Shown one piece after another: positions 1 through 7,625 of a DNA stretch of 64,000 nucleotides. The stretch's first letter is position 1. Every line of letters begins with the position of its first letter. Both the position numbers and the translations under genes were made by a program. The DNA is from RGIG1681 sp045594425. Lineage in GTDB: Bacteria; Bacillota; Clostridia; Christensenellales; UBA1242. The DNA lies in assembly GCA_045594425.1 (NCBI GenBank), contig JAZNYK010000007.1, positions 124,001 through 188,000 on the forward strand, given 5' to 3'. Below the pieces are notes generated by a model that made no database searches, was not told the origin of the DNA, and was given only the letters and a program-made list of their open reading frames with translations.

Positions 1-186
1 ATGGATTTTTTTAGGATAATAGCCAAGTTTTTTTGCAACAAGAAAATGTGTTAATTCATGCAAAACAGTAAATATTGCAAAATAAAAATAAACCAAAATT
101 TCATCAAGCAAAAAAGCAATAACAAATATCAAAAAGAATGAAAAATCAAACTTAAATAATTTTGCAAAATCAAATATTTTTCGCAT
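1..186 (-). CDS. spoIVFB: SpoIVFB-type site-2 zinc metalloprotease (N-terminal part)
   Basis: Only the first 62 residues lie in the window; the gene runs off the left edge. They show a hydrophobic membrane stretch at about 15-42 followed by HELTH at residues 43-47, the zinc-binding HExxH of M50 intramembrane proteases (His43, His47, catalytic Glu44). SpoIVFB of Bacillus cleaves pro-sigmaK in the forespore-enclosing membrane, and its HExxH lies similarly close to the N-terminus. The position just after minD-minE on the same strand matches the gene order known in many Clostridia. The start ATG is at 184-186, with only a weak purine-rich ribosome site. Another M50 role cannot be excluded because the C-terminal half is missing. 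Confidence 0.8.
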   Translation of the reverse strand, partial: MRKIFDFAKLFKFDFSFFLIFVIAFLLDEILVYFYFAIFTVLHELTHFLVAKKLGYYPKKIH

Positions 187-245
187 TTTTTTGCCGTTTT
201 GACGTAAATATTGCATATGTTTTTAAATTATATGCAATAAAAGTG

Positions 246-488
246 CTAAAAATCACTAATTTCAAAAATCTCATCAATAACAACATCCAGCCTAAAAATC
301 AATCTCAAATCAGACAACTCCTTCACATTAATAAAAACATTTTTATCCAAAAACATACAATACTTTTTCAAAACCTCAAGTAAGTCATATCTAATATTTT
401 TAAACACACTCGAACTTATTTCCATGTCTTCATAAAAAATTTTTTCATTAACTTCTCTCTCTAGTTTTTTCTTATTCAAACTGTTCAT
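246..488 (-). CDS. minE: cell division topological specificity factor MinE
   Basis: An 80-residue protein matching the size and plan of MinE: a short N-terminal basic segment that would carry membrane/MinD contacts, then the dimerisation region with YDLLEVLKKY and a hydrophobic beta pattern ending in LRLIFRLDVVID. MinE stimulates MinD ATPase and keeps division septa away from the poles. The ATG at 488 is chosen over an in-frame ATG at 512 because AGGAG lies at 497-501, a good distance upstream. The start lies inside the last codons of minD (17-base overlap), so the two are translationally coupled. Sequence identity to well-known MinE is low; the neighbourhood carries part of the call. Confidence 0.78.
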   Translation of the reverse strand: MNSLNKKKLEREVNEKIFYEDMEISSSVFKNIRYDLLEVLKKYCMFLDKNVFINVKELSDLRLIFRLDVVIDEIFEISDF

Positions 489-1245
489 GCAATTTTCTCC
501 TAATAAATCCAAAGAATCCTAAATAGTTTTTATTCATATTATTTTGAACCCTCTTGTTTGTTATGAAAGCATTACAAAAATTCATCATTATTTTTGTTTG
601 ATTTATTGTTGTGTTTTTATAACTAAAATAATTTCGTTTAAAAAATTTTGGAATAACAAACAGCACTTCAACTTTTAGCAAATTTTCAATTTCTTCTTGA
701 GTGAAATTTTTTCCATAAATTTGACCTATTAAATCGGCTTTGTTAACCACAACGTTAAACAGATTAATATTGTTATAAAATAAAAACTTTTTCCTCAACC
801 TATGAAGTTTCAAAACAGATTCTTTATCATCACCGGTTAACACGCAAATTTCATTTAAAGCCAAAACGATTTCATGACTTTTCTTGTCCCCCTCATTATA
901 ATCAATCAATACATAGTCAAAATTTTCTGATATTTTTTCTATATAAGATTTTATTAATTTAATATGCCGAAAATAATCAAACTGAAAAATATTAGTTTTC
1001 ACAAAACTCAATTTGGAAGACACTTTATTTAAAATATACTCTTCATCAAAATCTCCCACTATCCATTCTTTTAAATCCTTTGGATGTTTTGTGTTAAACT
1101 TTAACGAAAGACTATTATTATTAAAACAGCCATCAAATGCACACACTTTATACCCTTTCATCGACAGTCTAATTGCAAGGTCATAAACAATAGATGTTTT
1201 ACCTATTCCACCCGATGTTCCAACAAAACCAATCACTCTGCTCAT
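472..1245 (-). CDS. minD: MinD-like septum-site ATPase with altered Walker A motif
   Basis: A 257-residue ParA/MinD-family protein, close to the usual 265. MinD binds ATP, dimerises on the membrane and directs placement of the division site with MinE. The P-loop reads GTSGGIGKTS at residues 9-18: Gly, Lys16 and Thr17 are present, but the deviant-Walker signature lysine expected at position 11 is Ser. The segment where MinD normally has DSPAG reads DYNEG. The C-terminus (LGFFGFIRRKL, about residues 240-251) is an amphipathic helix like the MinD membrane-targeting sequence. minE follows with an overlap. No ribosome site precedes the ATG; a promoter ends six bases before it, so the mRNA may be leaderless. 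Confidence 0.78.
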   Translation of the reverse strand: MSRVIGFVGTSGGIGKTSIVYDLAIRLSMKGYKVCAFDGCFNNNSLSLKFNTKHPKDLKEWIVGDFDEEYILNKVSSKLSFVKTNIFQFDYFRHIKLIKSYIEKISENFDYVLIDYNEGDKKSHEIVLALNEICVLTGDDKESVLKLHRLRKKFLFYNNINLFNVVVNKADLIGQIYGKNFTQEEIENLLKVEVLFVIPKFFKRNYFSYKNTTINQTKIMMNFCNAFITNKRVQNNMNKNYLGFFGFIRRKLHEQFE

Positions 1246-1251
1246 ATTAAA

Positions 1252-1279
1252 ATAATATAACGTTTATATGCTCTCACAA
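1252..1279 (-). promoter_or_regulatory. minD promoter, probably leaderless
   Basis: Reading the minus strand, TTGTGA (1274-1279) and TATTAT (1252-1257) are separated by 16 bases. The -10 element ends six bases before the minD ATG at 1245, so transcription would begin at or next to the start codon. No Shine-Dalgarno sequence is present. Confidence 0.5.
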
Positions 1280-1340
1280 ATGCTAATTTTGACTCATATT
1301 GTTTAAAATTGATTAAAATTAAACATTTTATGTTTTTAGT

Positions 1341-1370
1341 TTGTATCTTCTCGGCAAAATAATATATAAT
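1341..1370 (+). promoter_or_regulatory. promoter of the MreB-like gene
   Basis: TTGTAT (1341-1346) and TATAAT (1365-1370) are separated by 18 bases. The predicted transcription start lies close to the AGGAG at 1377-1381, so the leader would be very short. Confidence 0.5.
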
Positions 1371-1388
1371 TGTATTAGGAGTGATATT

Positions 1389-2396
1389 ATGTCAACTTTT
1401 TATATCGGTATAAAACTTGGTTCAACAACCACTTGCATTTATAAATCAGAAAATGGTCTTGTTTTAAAAGAAGCAAGCCTTATTGCTATGCCAACAAACT
1501 TAAAATCTCGTGAAGTTAAGGCACTTGGCAACGATGCAAAAAGATTAATTGGAAGAGTTCCTGCAAACATCACTATTGTTTCACCTATTTCAAATGGTGT
1601 TATTCAATATGAAGACTTAGCGGTTCTTATGCTTAAAGGCTTTTTGAAAAAAGTTTTCCCATCAAAATCTATCGGTCAAAACATCAAAGCCATTGTAACA
1701 ACACCAATTGGTCTTTCACCTGCTGAAAAAAAGCAATATGAAACAATGTGCTACAAAGCAGGCATAGCAGATGTTTTTCTTGTTCCTGATGTTATTTCAT
1801 ACGCCGTTGGAAATGGAATTGATATTCAAAGTGAGATTTCTAATTTAATTGTAAATATTGGTGGCGACACAACAAACATTGCAACAATTTCAAATTATTC
1901 AATAATAAACGGCTACACACTTTCAATCGGCGGAAATATCATAAATGTTGCAATCGCAAAATATATTGAAGAAACATATAATATTTTTATAAGCACTGAA
2001 CAAGCCGAGCATTTAAAATATGAAATATGTTCATTGTTTGAAACTTATTCAATTGACTATGATATCATTGGTTTAAACAAATCAACCCAACTTAAAGAAA
2101 CAATAACAATTAATTCTTCTGAAATTTACCCTATCGTTAAACACTATTATCAAAAAATAGCCGAAGCAATTAACTCAATAATTCAATCAAGCGACCCTGA
2201 AGTTATATCAGATATTTCAAAAAATGGAATTTATTTTTACGGAAGCGGTTCTGCAATGATTGGTCTTGAAAAATTCATGGCTGAACAAACTTCTTTCAAA
2301 ATAAATTCACCAGACACAAGCAGGTCAAATATGCTCGGAACAGGAGTTCTTATCAAGTATCCTCAACTGCTAAAAAAGATACTCAAAAACACATAA
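1389..2396 (+). CDS. MreB-like actin homologue with degenerate nucleotide-binding motifs
   Basis: A 335-residue protein that can be aligned with MreB along its whole length (VLKEASLIA, NDAKRLIGRVPANI, DGVI-like NGVIQ, LSPAEKKQYE, SDISKNGIYFYGSGSAM). MreB filaments guide side-wall synthesis and fix rod shape. The start at 1389 is chosen for the AGGAG at 1377-1381; upstream in-frame codons lack such a site. The key sites differ from MreB: phosphate-1 IDLGTANT reads IKLGSTTT (Lys9), phosphate-2 DIGGGTTE reads NIGGDTTN (Asn156), and the catalytic EEP region reads VPDV (132-135). It may bind nucleotide poorly or not at all. It is divergent from minDE; mreC and mreD are not adjacent. Confidence 0.75.
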   Translation: MSTFYIGIKLGSTTTCIYKSENGLVLKEASLIAMPTNLKSREVKALGNDAKRLIGRVPANITIVSPISNGVIQYEDLAVLMLKGFLKKVFPSKSIGQNIKAIVTTPIGLSPAEKKQYETMCYKAGIADVFLVPDVISYAVGNGIDIQSEISNLIVNIGGDTTNIATISNYSIINGYTLSIGGNIINVAIAKYIEETYNIFISTEQAEHLKYEICSLFETYSIDYDIIGLNKSTQLKETITINSSEIYPIVKHYYQKIAEAINSIIQSSDPEVISDISKNGIYFYGSGSAMIGLEKFMAEQTSFKINSPDTSRSNMLGTGVLIKYPQLLKKILKNT

Positions 2397-2428
2397 GACT
2401 AAACATATCCCTTAAAAATCAAGAGGTA

Positions 2429-2457
2429 TTGACAAAATCATCATTTTTTGTTATAAT
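2429..2457 (+). promoter_or_regulatory. strong sigmaA-type promoter
   Basis: Consensus TTGACA (2429-2434) and TATAAT (2452-2457) with a 17-base spacer, about 100 bases before the start codon at 2557. It drives the membrane-anchored protein and probably the following lipoprotein gene. Confidence 0.8.
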
Positions 2458-2556
2458 AGCCTCGCAAATAAAACTAAAATTAGCAAAAATATGATTACAA
2501 CCATAATTTATATTTTTGCTGTTTTTATTGAAAAGATTCTTTAAGGGAGTTGTATA

Positions 2557-3285
2557 ATGGAATCTAAAAGCAAGAAAAAAACCATATTAACAATCACTTT
2601 AGTTGCTGTTATTGCTATTGTGGCAGTTATCGCGGTGTTTATTGTTGCAAAAAATATCAAATCAAAATCATCTTCAAATGATTCAGCAACAAATGTTTCA
2701 TCTAGCATTGAAGACAGATTATTTCAAGCAAACATAGACATTATTGAAGGAAAAATTCCTCACAACTATGACGGAAACTACAAATTTAAATACGTTAGTT
2801 CAATCACCTTCAATGATAAATTGACTTCAAACCAAATTAAAGACATCGCAAAACAACACGGAACAAAAGACCCAAATGGTTTAACTAGCATCATTGAAAG
2901 AAAGAAACTTAATGAAGTAAATAATAGCAATGAAGTAATTGTTTTAAAGAATGGAGTTTACACAAGAAGCACTAAAACCGTTATTGAAAAAGGCGAATTC
3001 GTTGGAAACGATGACCTCGCAGAAGTTAGAGTTTATAAACGTGGCGGAAAAATTTTAAACACACCTGAAAAATTTGAAATGTCAAAAACTTGTATCAAAG
3101 GTGAACAAATTTCAGAGCCAACATCAGATACTGCAAACCCACTTCGCACACACATCTATCTTTACAAAAATTATTGTAGCAGTGCAGACCCAAATCTTGT
3201 GCTTTTTACAATTACATATGTCTATGAATTGTTGCCAGACACAACATTAGAAATTCCTAATTCAAAACTTGAAGTTGACCTTTAA
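2557..3285 (+). CDS. membrane-anchored protein of unknown function
   Basis: 242 residues. A basic N-terminus (about 1-9) is followed by one hydrophobic helix at about 10-31, then a Ser/Asn-rich linker and an extracellular domain of roughly 190 residues with two cysteines (in KTCIKG and NYCSS) that could form a disulfide. No family is recognised. The start has AAGGGAG 8 bases upstream. It is followed after 16 bases by a lipoprotein gene on the same strand, with a terminator only after that, so the two form an operon and both act outside the membrane. The leader AAGGGAGTTGTATAA is shared with the 857-residue coiled-coil gene near 44.2 kb. Confidence 0.7.
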   Translation: MESKSKKKTILTITLVAVIAIVAVIAVFIVAKNIKSKSSSNDSATNVSSSIEDRLFQANIDIIEGKIPHNYDGNYKFKYVSSITFNDKLTSNQIKDIAKQHGTKDPNGLTSIIERKKLNEVNNSNEVIVLKNGVYTRSTKTVIEKGEFVGNDDLAEVRVYKRGGKILNTPEKFEMSKTCIKGEQISEPTSDTANPLRTHIYLYKNYCSSADPNLVLFTITYVYELLPDTTLEIPNSKLEVDL

Positions 3286-3301
3286 TAAAGGAGATTTAAT
3301 T

Positions 3302-4336
3302 ATGAAAACATTTATAAAATCTTTAACAAAAGCATTAGCAGTTGTATTTATTATTTCATTCACCATTCTTCCATTTTCTGGATGTTCAAATAAATCTGCA
3401 AACAAAACAGCAAACAACACAACAATTGAAAATATTGCAGATACAGACCAAAACGAAGAAACCGCTGAAAACGTTTCAGACAAAGAAAAAGAAGAAACAC
3501 CTGAACATGAATCAGTTGAACTTAACGGAATTTATAAACTTGCAAGACCAATGACTTATAAAGACACTTGGTATGAAAACGAAGAAGAAGTTATTAAATT
3601 TTTTGAAACAAGAGATATTAATGGCGTTTATAATTTCTTAAGAAAATTAAACTTTGAAGAAAACGTGAACAACGTTCACAAAGAAATTAATGAAACACCT
3701 TATGAAATTATGGCTCGTTTTAACAAAACAATCATTTCAAAACTTTTAAATAAAGAAAACACTTCAACTTATGTGCATACAGGTGAAAATTTTGTTATAG
3801 ACAACAAATCAATTTGGGTTGAAGTTGATGAAGACGGAAACACTTTCCTTTATTCTCAATTCACATACGTAAATGATAGCAACCAAATTGTTCTCACCCC
3901 ACTTTATGTTAAATATCCAATGACAAAAGTTGCTGGTTCTGAAAACATTTTCACAGGCTATACATACATCTACAAAGCCGAAACTGCAAAAATTGTTATT
4001 GATGGAACAAACAACATTTCTAAAGATGATGCAACAAAACTTGTTTCAGAAATGTTTGACATTGATAGCGAAGTTGAAAACAAAACAGATGCTGTTGTTG
4101 AGATTTTAAAAGACTGGAAATTTATGATTTCTACAGACCTTTCAAAAATCACAATCTTAAATTCAGATGGTTCATTCACATACACAAACCTTGAAAACAA
4201 TGCTTACACGGTTAATGGAATCACATTTGAACTTTCACATAGAGTTATTGATTTGGAAACAAACACAGAAAAAATAGTGTTTGTTATCGAAGTTGATGGT
4301 GACATCATCTTTACATTCTCATTTGTGGCACTTTAA
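3302..4336 (+). CDS. lipoprotein of unknown function
   Basis: 344 residues. The N-terminus is a lipoprotein signal: basic MKTFIKSLTK, a hydrophobic core, then PFSGC with Cys28 as the lipidated residue. The mature part begins with an Asn/Thr/Glu-rich linker (about 29-70), then a domain of unknown type rich in alternating beta-like segments, ending in hydrophobic strands. The start at 3302 is set by AAAGGAG at 3288-3294; an upstream in-frame ATG at 3269 overlaps the previous gene and lacks a site. It is the second gene of a two-gene unit and is followed by a clear terminator. Lgt, which would lipidate Cys28, is encoded at 40.7 kb. Confidence 0.72.
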   Translation: MKTFIKSLTKALAVVFIISFTILPFSGCSNKSANKTANNTTIENIADTDQNEETAENVSDKEKEETPEHESVELNGIYKLARPMTYKDTWYENEEEVIKFFETRDINGVYNFLRKLNFEENVNNVHKEINETPYEIMARFNKTIISKLLNKENTSTYVHTGENFVIDNKSIWVEVDEDGNTFLYSQFTYVNDSNQIVLTPLYVKYPMTKVAGSENIFTGYTYIYKAETAKIVIDGTNNISKDDATKLVSEMFDIDSEVENKTDAVVEILKDWKFMISTDLSKITILNSDGSFTYTNLENNAYTVNGITFELSHRVIDLETNTEKIVFVIEVDGDIIFTFSFVAL

Positions 4337-4342
4337 TAAAAT

Positions 4343-4369
4343 AAAAACACTAGAATTTCTAGTGTTTTT
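4343..4369 (+). terminator. intrinsic terminator of the lipoprotein operon
   Basis: A 13-base-pair stem (4343-4355 with 4357-4369) containing ACACTAGAA/TTCTAGTGT, ending in a run of T and starting in a run of A, so it may work in both directions. The 190 bases that follow, up to the next terminator, hold no recognisable gene. Confidence 0.8.
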
Positions 4370-4540
4370 ATTTTGTAGAAAATATCCCCTTCTTAACAAT
4401 TAACCCCGCCCCTTTCGCTACGCTAATTATAGCATATTATTTTTGAGTTTGCATAAATGCGTGCCAAAATAATGCTAGTTGTTTTAATTTAATTTATAGT
4501 TATGATTTTATAATTTATTTTTATCAAGTAAAATAAAAAA

Positions 4541-4560
4541 AGAACTCCTTTTGGAGTTCT
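4541..4560 (-). terminator. intrinsic terminator of the Ppx/GppA-HD gene
   Basis: On the minus strand an 8-base-pair stem (4541-4548 with 4553-4560, AGAACTCC/GGAGTTCT) lies directly after the stop codon and is followed by seven T. Confidence 0.82.
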
Positions 4561-4561
4561 T

Positions 4562-6082
4562 TTATAAAATTTCAAGTTTCTTTTTAAATGTTTTTTCAAA
4601 ATCTCTGCCAACATCCATACCTCTCTGAATTTCAAAAGTGGCATCTGCAACAGTGACTGTTTTCATGATAACTGAATCGCCCAAGATATCACAATTTATG
4701 TCAACGATTACACTATTTTTTGTTCTGTCAAAACACTCTGCAAGTCTTAAAATCACGCCTAATTTCTTTGTTGCGTCAATATCCTCTACTGTAAGAATAC
4801 CTGTGTATCTAGCCCAGTCAGACATCTTAATATCACCGCCAGAGTGAAGTGAAGCAACAAAACTAGCAAGGATAAGTTCTCTGTGTGTCAAACCATAGAT
4901 TTCACTGTTTAAAACAACTTCAAATGAATGACTTGCGTGTTTGTGATAACTGATACGTTTTCCAACGTCATGCATATATGACGCAACTCTCAAAACTTTT
5001 ACATACCCTCTTGGAAGTTTATGTAAAACTCTGAGTTGTTTAAACAATAACATTGACAAGTTATAAACTTGTTCATTATGCTTTGTTGCACCTGATTCAA
5101 ACTCTGATGTTTGAGCCATAACTGAAAAACCAACAATATCTGAATTTGGCTTTTCTAAAGTGCTTGGAGTTACAGAGTTAAACAACAAACCTTCAACTAA
5201 AGACCTTGTTGTGATTGTTGCTGTTTCTCTTGGAATTTCTTCAAAAATTGTTTTGATTATTTGAACAGCATATGCAAATATGTCCGCTCTGGTTTCATGC
5301 AAACCTTTCAATCTTTTATTTTCATTGAGTTCTAATGCTTTTAATTGATTTAAAATATGGTCTGCATTAGCAGTTTTTAATACATATCCATCATCCTTAT
5401 CAAGAGGATATTTAGTGTAGATTCTATCCATGCTAGACAAATCTTCAAAATATGTTCCATTTCCAACAAGGGTGAATTCTGGTTCGATATTGTTAAGCCA
5501 TTCAAAGTCTGAAAGTTGTGATTTGATGTATTTTGCAACTTTTTCAAAAACTTCTTCTTTGCTGAATTTTTTCAAAGAATACATATCAACCAATGTTTTT
5601 GGACCAACTGGAATATACGCTTGGTTTAAGATATTTCTTCTGTTATAGTGAATCAAATGAATGTTATCTGCACCAATGTTAACAATGACACCCTTTGGAA
5701 TGTCATAACTATTCATAACACCTGTATAGATTGCAGCATTTTGTTCTTCTGGTGACAATAGTGAAAATCTGAAACCACAAGTAACAAACACTTCATCAAA
5801 GAAACTATAAATATTCATAGGCTTTGAATCTTTAATAAAACTTGCAATCGCAATAGTTTTTGAAACAGAAAACATATCACAAATTTTTCTGAAGTTTTTG
5901 AGTGTGCTAATGATTGATGAAATTTGATTTTTCTTTAAGAAATGGTCATCATCCATTTCAAGACCAAACTTGATAGGTTCAACCTCTACATCACAAATTG
6001 AAAAATAATTATCTTGAACAACATTCGCAATTACCAATTTTGCAGAATAGGTTTCAACAACAACAACAGCAATTTTATCCAC
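4562..6082 (-). CDS. Ppx/GppA-like protein with HD phosphohydrolase domain
   Basis: 506 residues, the size of exopolyphosphatase/GppA proteins that carry a C-terminal HD domain. Residues 1 to about 290 follow the actin-fold Ppx/GppA plan. At about 365-430 an HD domain is clear (YMHDVGKRISYH, then HKHASHSFEVV and VASLHSGGD), likely metal-binding. The family hydrolyses polyphosphate or pppGpp. The actin-fold phosphate loops are altered: the usual DxGSNS near the N-terminus reads ETYSAK and DIGGGST reads NIGADN, so activity may rest with the HD domain. Translation begins at GTG (6082) with GGAG 10 bases upstream. It stands alone between its own terminator and that of the rnf operon. Confidence 0.8.
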   Translation of the reverse strand: MDKIAVVVVETYSAKLVIANVVQDNYFSICDVEVEPIKFGLEMDDDHFLKKNQISSIISTLKNFRKICDMFSVSKTIAIASFIKDSKPMNIYSFFDEVFVTCGFRFSLLSPEEQNAAIYTGVMNSYDIPKGVIVNIGADNIHLIHYNRRNILNQAYIPVGPKTLVDMYSLKKFSKEEVFEKVAKYIKSQLSDFEWLNNIEPEFTLVGNGTYFEDLSSMDRIYTKYPLDKDDGYVLKTANADHILNQLKALELNENKRLKGLHETRADIFAYAVQIIKTIFEEIPRETATITTRSLVEGLLFNSVTPSTLEKPNSDIVGFSVMAQTSEFESGATKHNEQVYNLSMLLFKQLRVLHKLPRGYVKVLRVASYMHDVGKRISYHKHASHSFEVVLNSEIYGLTHRELILASFVASLHSGGDIKMSDWARYTGILTVEDIDATKKLGVILRLAECFDRTKNSVIVDINCDILGDSVIMKTVTVADATFEIQRGMDVGRDFEKTFKKKLEIL

Positions 6083-6208
6083 TATTTATACTCTCCTATC
6101 AAACTTATTTTACACAATAAATTATATCATAAACTTGTCAAAATGTATATGAATATAAAGATATTTTTTAATTCAATTTAAAATATATTAAAAACTTATA
6201 TTAGAAAA

Positions 6209-6245
6209 AAATTTATCAAAAACGTTTGACATTTCTGATAAATTT
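6209..6245 (-). terminator. terminator of the rnf operon
   Basis: On the minus strand a 10-base-pair AT-rich stem (6209-6218 with 6236-6245, AAATTTATCA/TGATAAATTT) lies after the rnfB stop and is followed by a T run. Confidence 0.6.
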
Positions 6246-6254
6246 TAAACTAAA

Positions 6255-7037
6255 TTATAACCTTGAAATAACGTGTGATGGACACGCTGCAACGCATTTG
6301 CCACACTTTATACACTTGTCTGTATCAATTTTAGGAAGACCACCAACCATTTTGATTGCATTTGATGGACAAGCAACCACACACGCTTCACAATGTGTGC
6401 AAGAAACTGAACAATTTCTAGTTACAACAGAGTCTGATGAGTTGTTTTTGCACACAACTTCAACAAACTTTTTTGATGGAATAAGTGATATTAAGTTATT
6501 TGGGCAAACAGCAACACATTCACCACAACCAACGCACTTTTCCTTATCTACAATCGCACAACCTTTTGGTGAAATTGAAATTGCACCATATACACAAGAT
6601 TTAACACAATCGCCACAGCCAAGACAAGCAAATGGACAGAACTTATCACCACTATGTTGTAAGTTTTTACTTGCACAAGTATTGTCACCTACATATTTGA
6701 ACTTGTTTTTACAATCAGAACCACCTTTGCAAGCAACAAATGCAACATTATCAAAACGAACTTTTCTTTCCTTTTTCATAATTTGTCTGCATTTAAGATA
6801 ATTTTTGCCTGTCAAAAATGAACAAGTGCTCATTGTTGTTTTTCCTTTAGCCATATCTTGTGCAAATTGTGCGCAAGTTGTTCTGCCACACTTGCCACAA
6901 TCAAGCCCTGGAAGCAATTCTCTTAAAACTTCAGATGTTTTGTCGAGTTTTTTGTGTTTGTTTGTAACAACAACCATAACAATAACGTTGAGTAAAACAA
7001 GCATAACTGTCACGACATATAAAACAATTTTTACCAT
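6255..7037 (-). CDS. rnfB: Rnf-type complex iron-sulfur subunit RnfB
   Basis: 260 residues. One N-terminal membrane helix (about 3-25) is followed by the RnfB cluster motif DCGKCGRTTCAQFA (about 46-59), then a Cys-rich stretch with CLGCGDCVKSC and further ferredoxin-type 4Fe-4S motifs (CVGCGECVAVCP, CTHCEACVVACP, CIKCGKCVAACP). RnfB accepts electrons from reduced ferredoxin at the inner membrane face. All visible cluster cysteines are kept, unlike the membrane subunits of this operon. AAGGAG lies just upstream of the ATG. It is the last gene of rnfC-D-E-A-B, the usual final position. The call is firm; the electron route beyond it is uncertain because rnfG is missing. Confidence 0.92.
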   Translation of the reverse strand: MVKIVLYVVTVMLVLLNVIVMVVVTNKHKKLDKTSEVLRELLPGLDCGKCGRTTCAQFAQDMAKGKTTMSTCSFLTGKNYLKCRQIMKKERKVRFDNVAFVACKGGSDCKNKFKYVGDNTCASKNLQHSGDKFCPFACLGCGDCVKSCVYGAISISPKGCAIVDKEKCVGCGECVAVCPNNLISLIPSKKFVEVVCKNNSSDSVVTRNCSVSCTHCEACVVACPSNAIKMVGGLPKIDTDKCIKCGKCVAACPSHVISRL

Positions 7038-7046
7038 AACAACTCC

Positions 7047-7625
7047 TTAAACCACCAATATTCCCACATAATATAAAATTATTGAAAAGATTGCAAGCAA
7101 GAATAGTCTTGAAGGAACGTGCCTGAAATTTTTGTTAATATATGATTTGTTGAATGATTCAACAAAAAATCCAACAAAAACATTCATAACAAGCACAACC
7201 AAAGCAACGGCTATTAAAGACATTGCAAAATTTGCAATAGACACACTCATATCAAGTGTGAAAATAATTGAAAGAGTGTATGCAAAGTCCATAACGTAAG
7301 AATAGGATGTTTCATACAAATAGTGTTTAAAACTAGAAATCTTTGTCCAAATAAATGCAACTAAAAGGTTGTAAATCCCAACAAATAAAACGTTTACACT
7401 AGTTGCAATATAATACAAATCAAATTTAGAATAAACATAAGTATGCAAAACGTATGCAATAAACGAGCAAACAACAATCCCCAAAATTAAAAACAGTGCA
7501 CTGATGTATCTGAAAGACCTATACATCTTTTCTCTTTGAAATTGAATAGCCCCAGTTCCATTCATTACCAAAACGTTACTTTGAACACCATAGAGGATAA
7601 TATAAGACAATAAAACTTCTAACAT
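7047..7625 (-). CDS. rnfA: RnfA-like membrane subunit lacking cluster cysteines
   Basis: 192 residues with about six membrane helices, the size of RnfA/NqrE. In the family two half-membrane helices each give one cysteine (in GICPFLG and TNCA) to an intramembrane 2Fe-2S cluster shared with RnfE. Here the first site reads VMNGTGAIQF (about residues 20-29) and the second SVNVLFVG, with no cysteine at either. The family call rests on size, topology, position between rnfE and rnfB and residual similarity. The ATG overlaps the rnfE stop (TAATG), so translation is coupled. It may be a structural remnant or may carry electrons in another way. Confidence 0.8.
   Translation of the reverse strand: MLEVLLSYIILYGVQSNVLVMNGTGAIQFQREKMYRSFRYISALFLILGIVVCSFIAYVLHTYVYSKFDLYYIATSVNVLFVGIYNLLVAFIWTKISSFKHYLYETSYSYVMDFAYTLSIIFTLDMSVSIANFAMSLIAVALVVLVMNVFVGFFVESFNKSYINKNFRHVPSRLFLLAIFSIILYYVGILVV

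Noticed and set aside
162..383. 73-codon plus-strand reading frame
   Set aside because: It lies antisense to minE and spoIVFB, has no ribosome site and no recognisable protein pattern.
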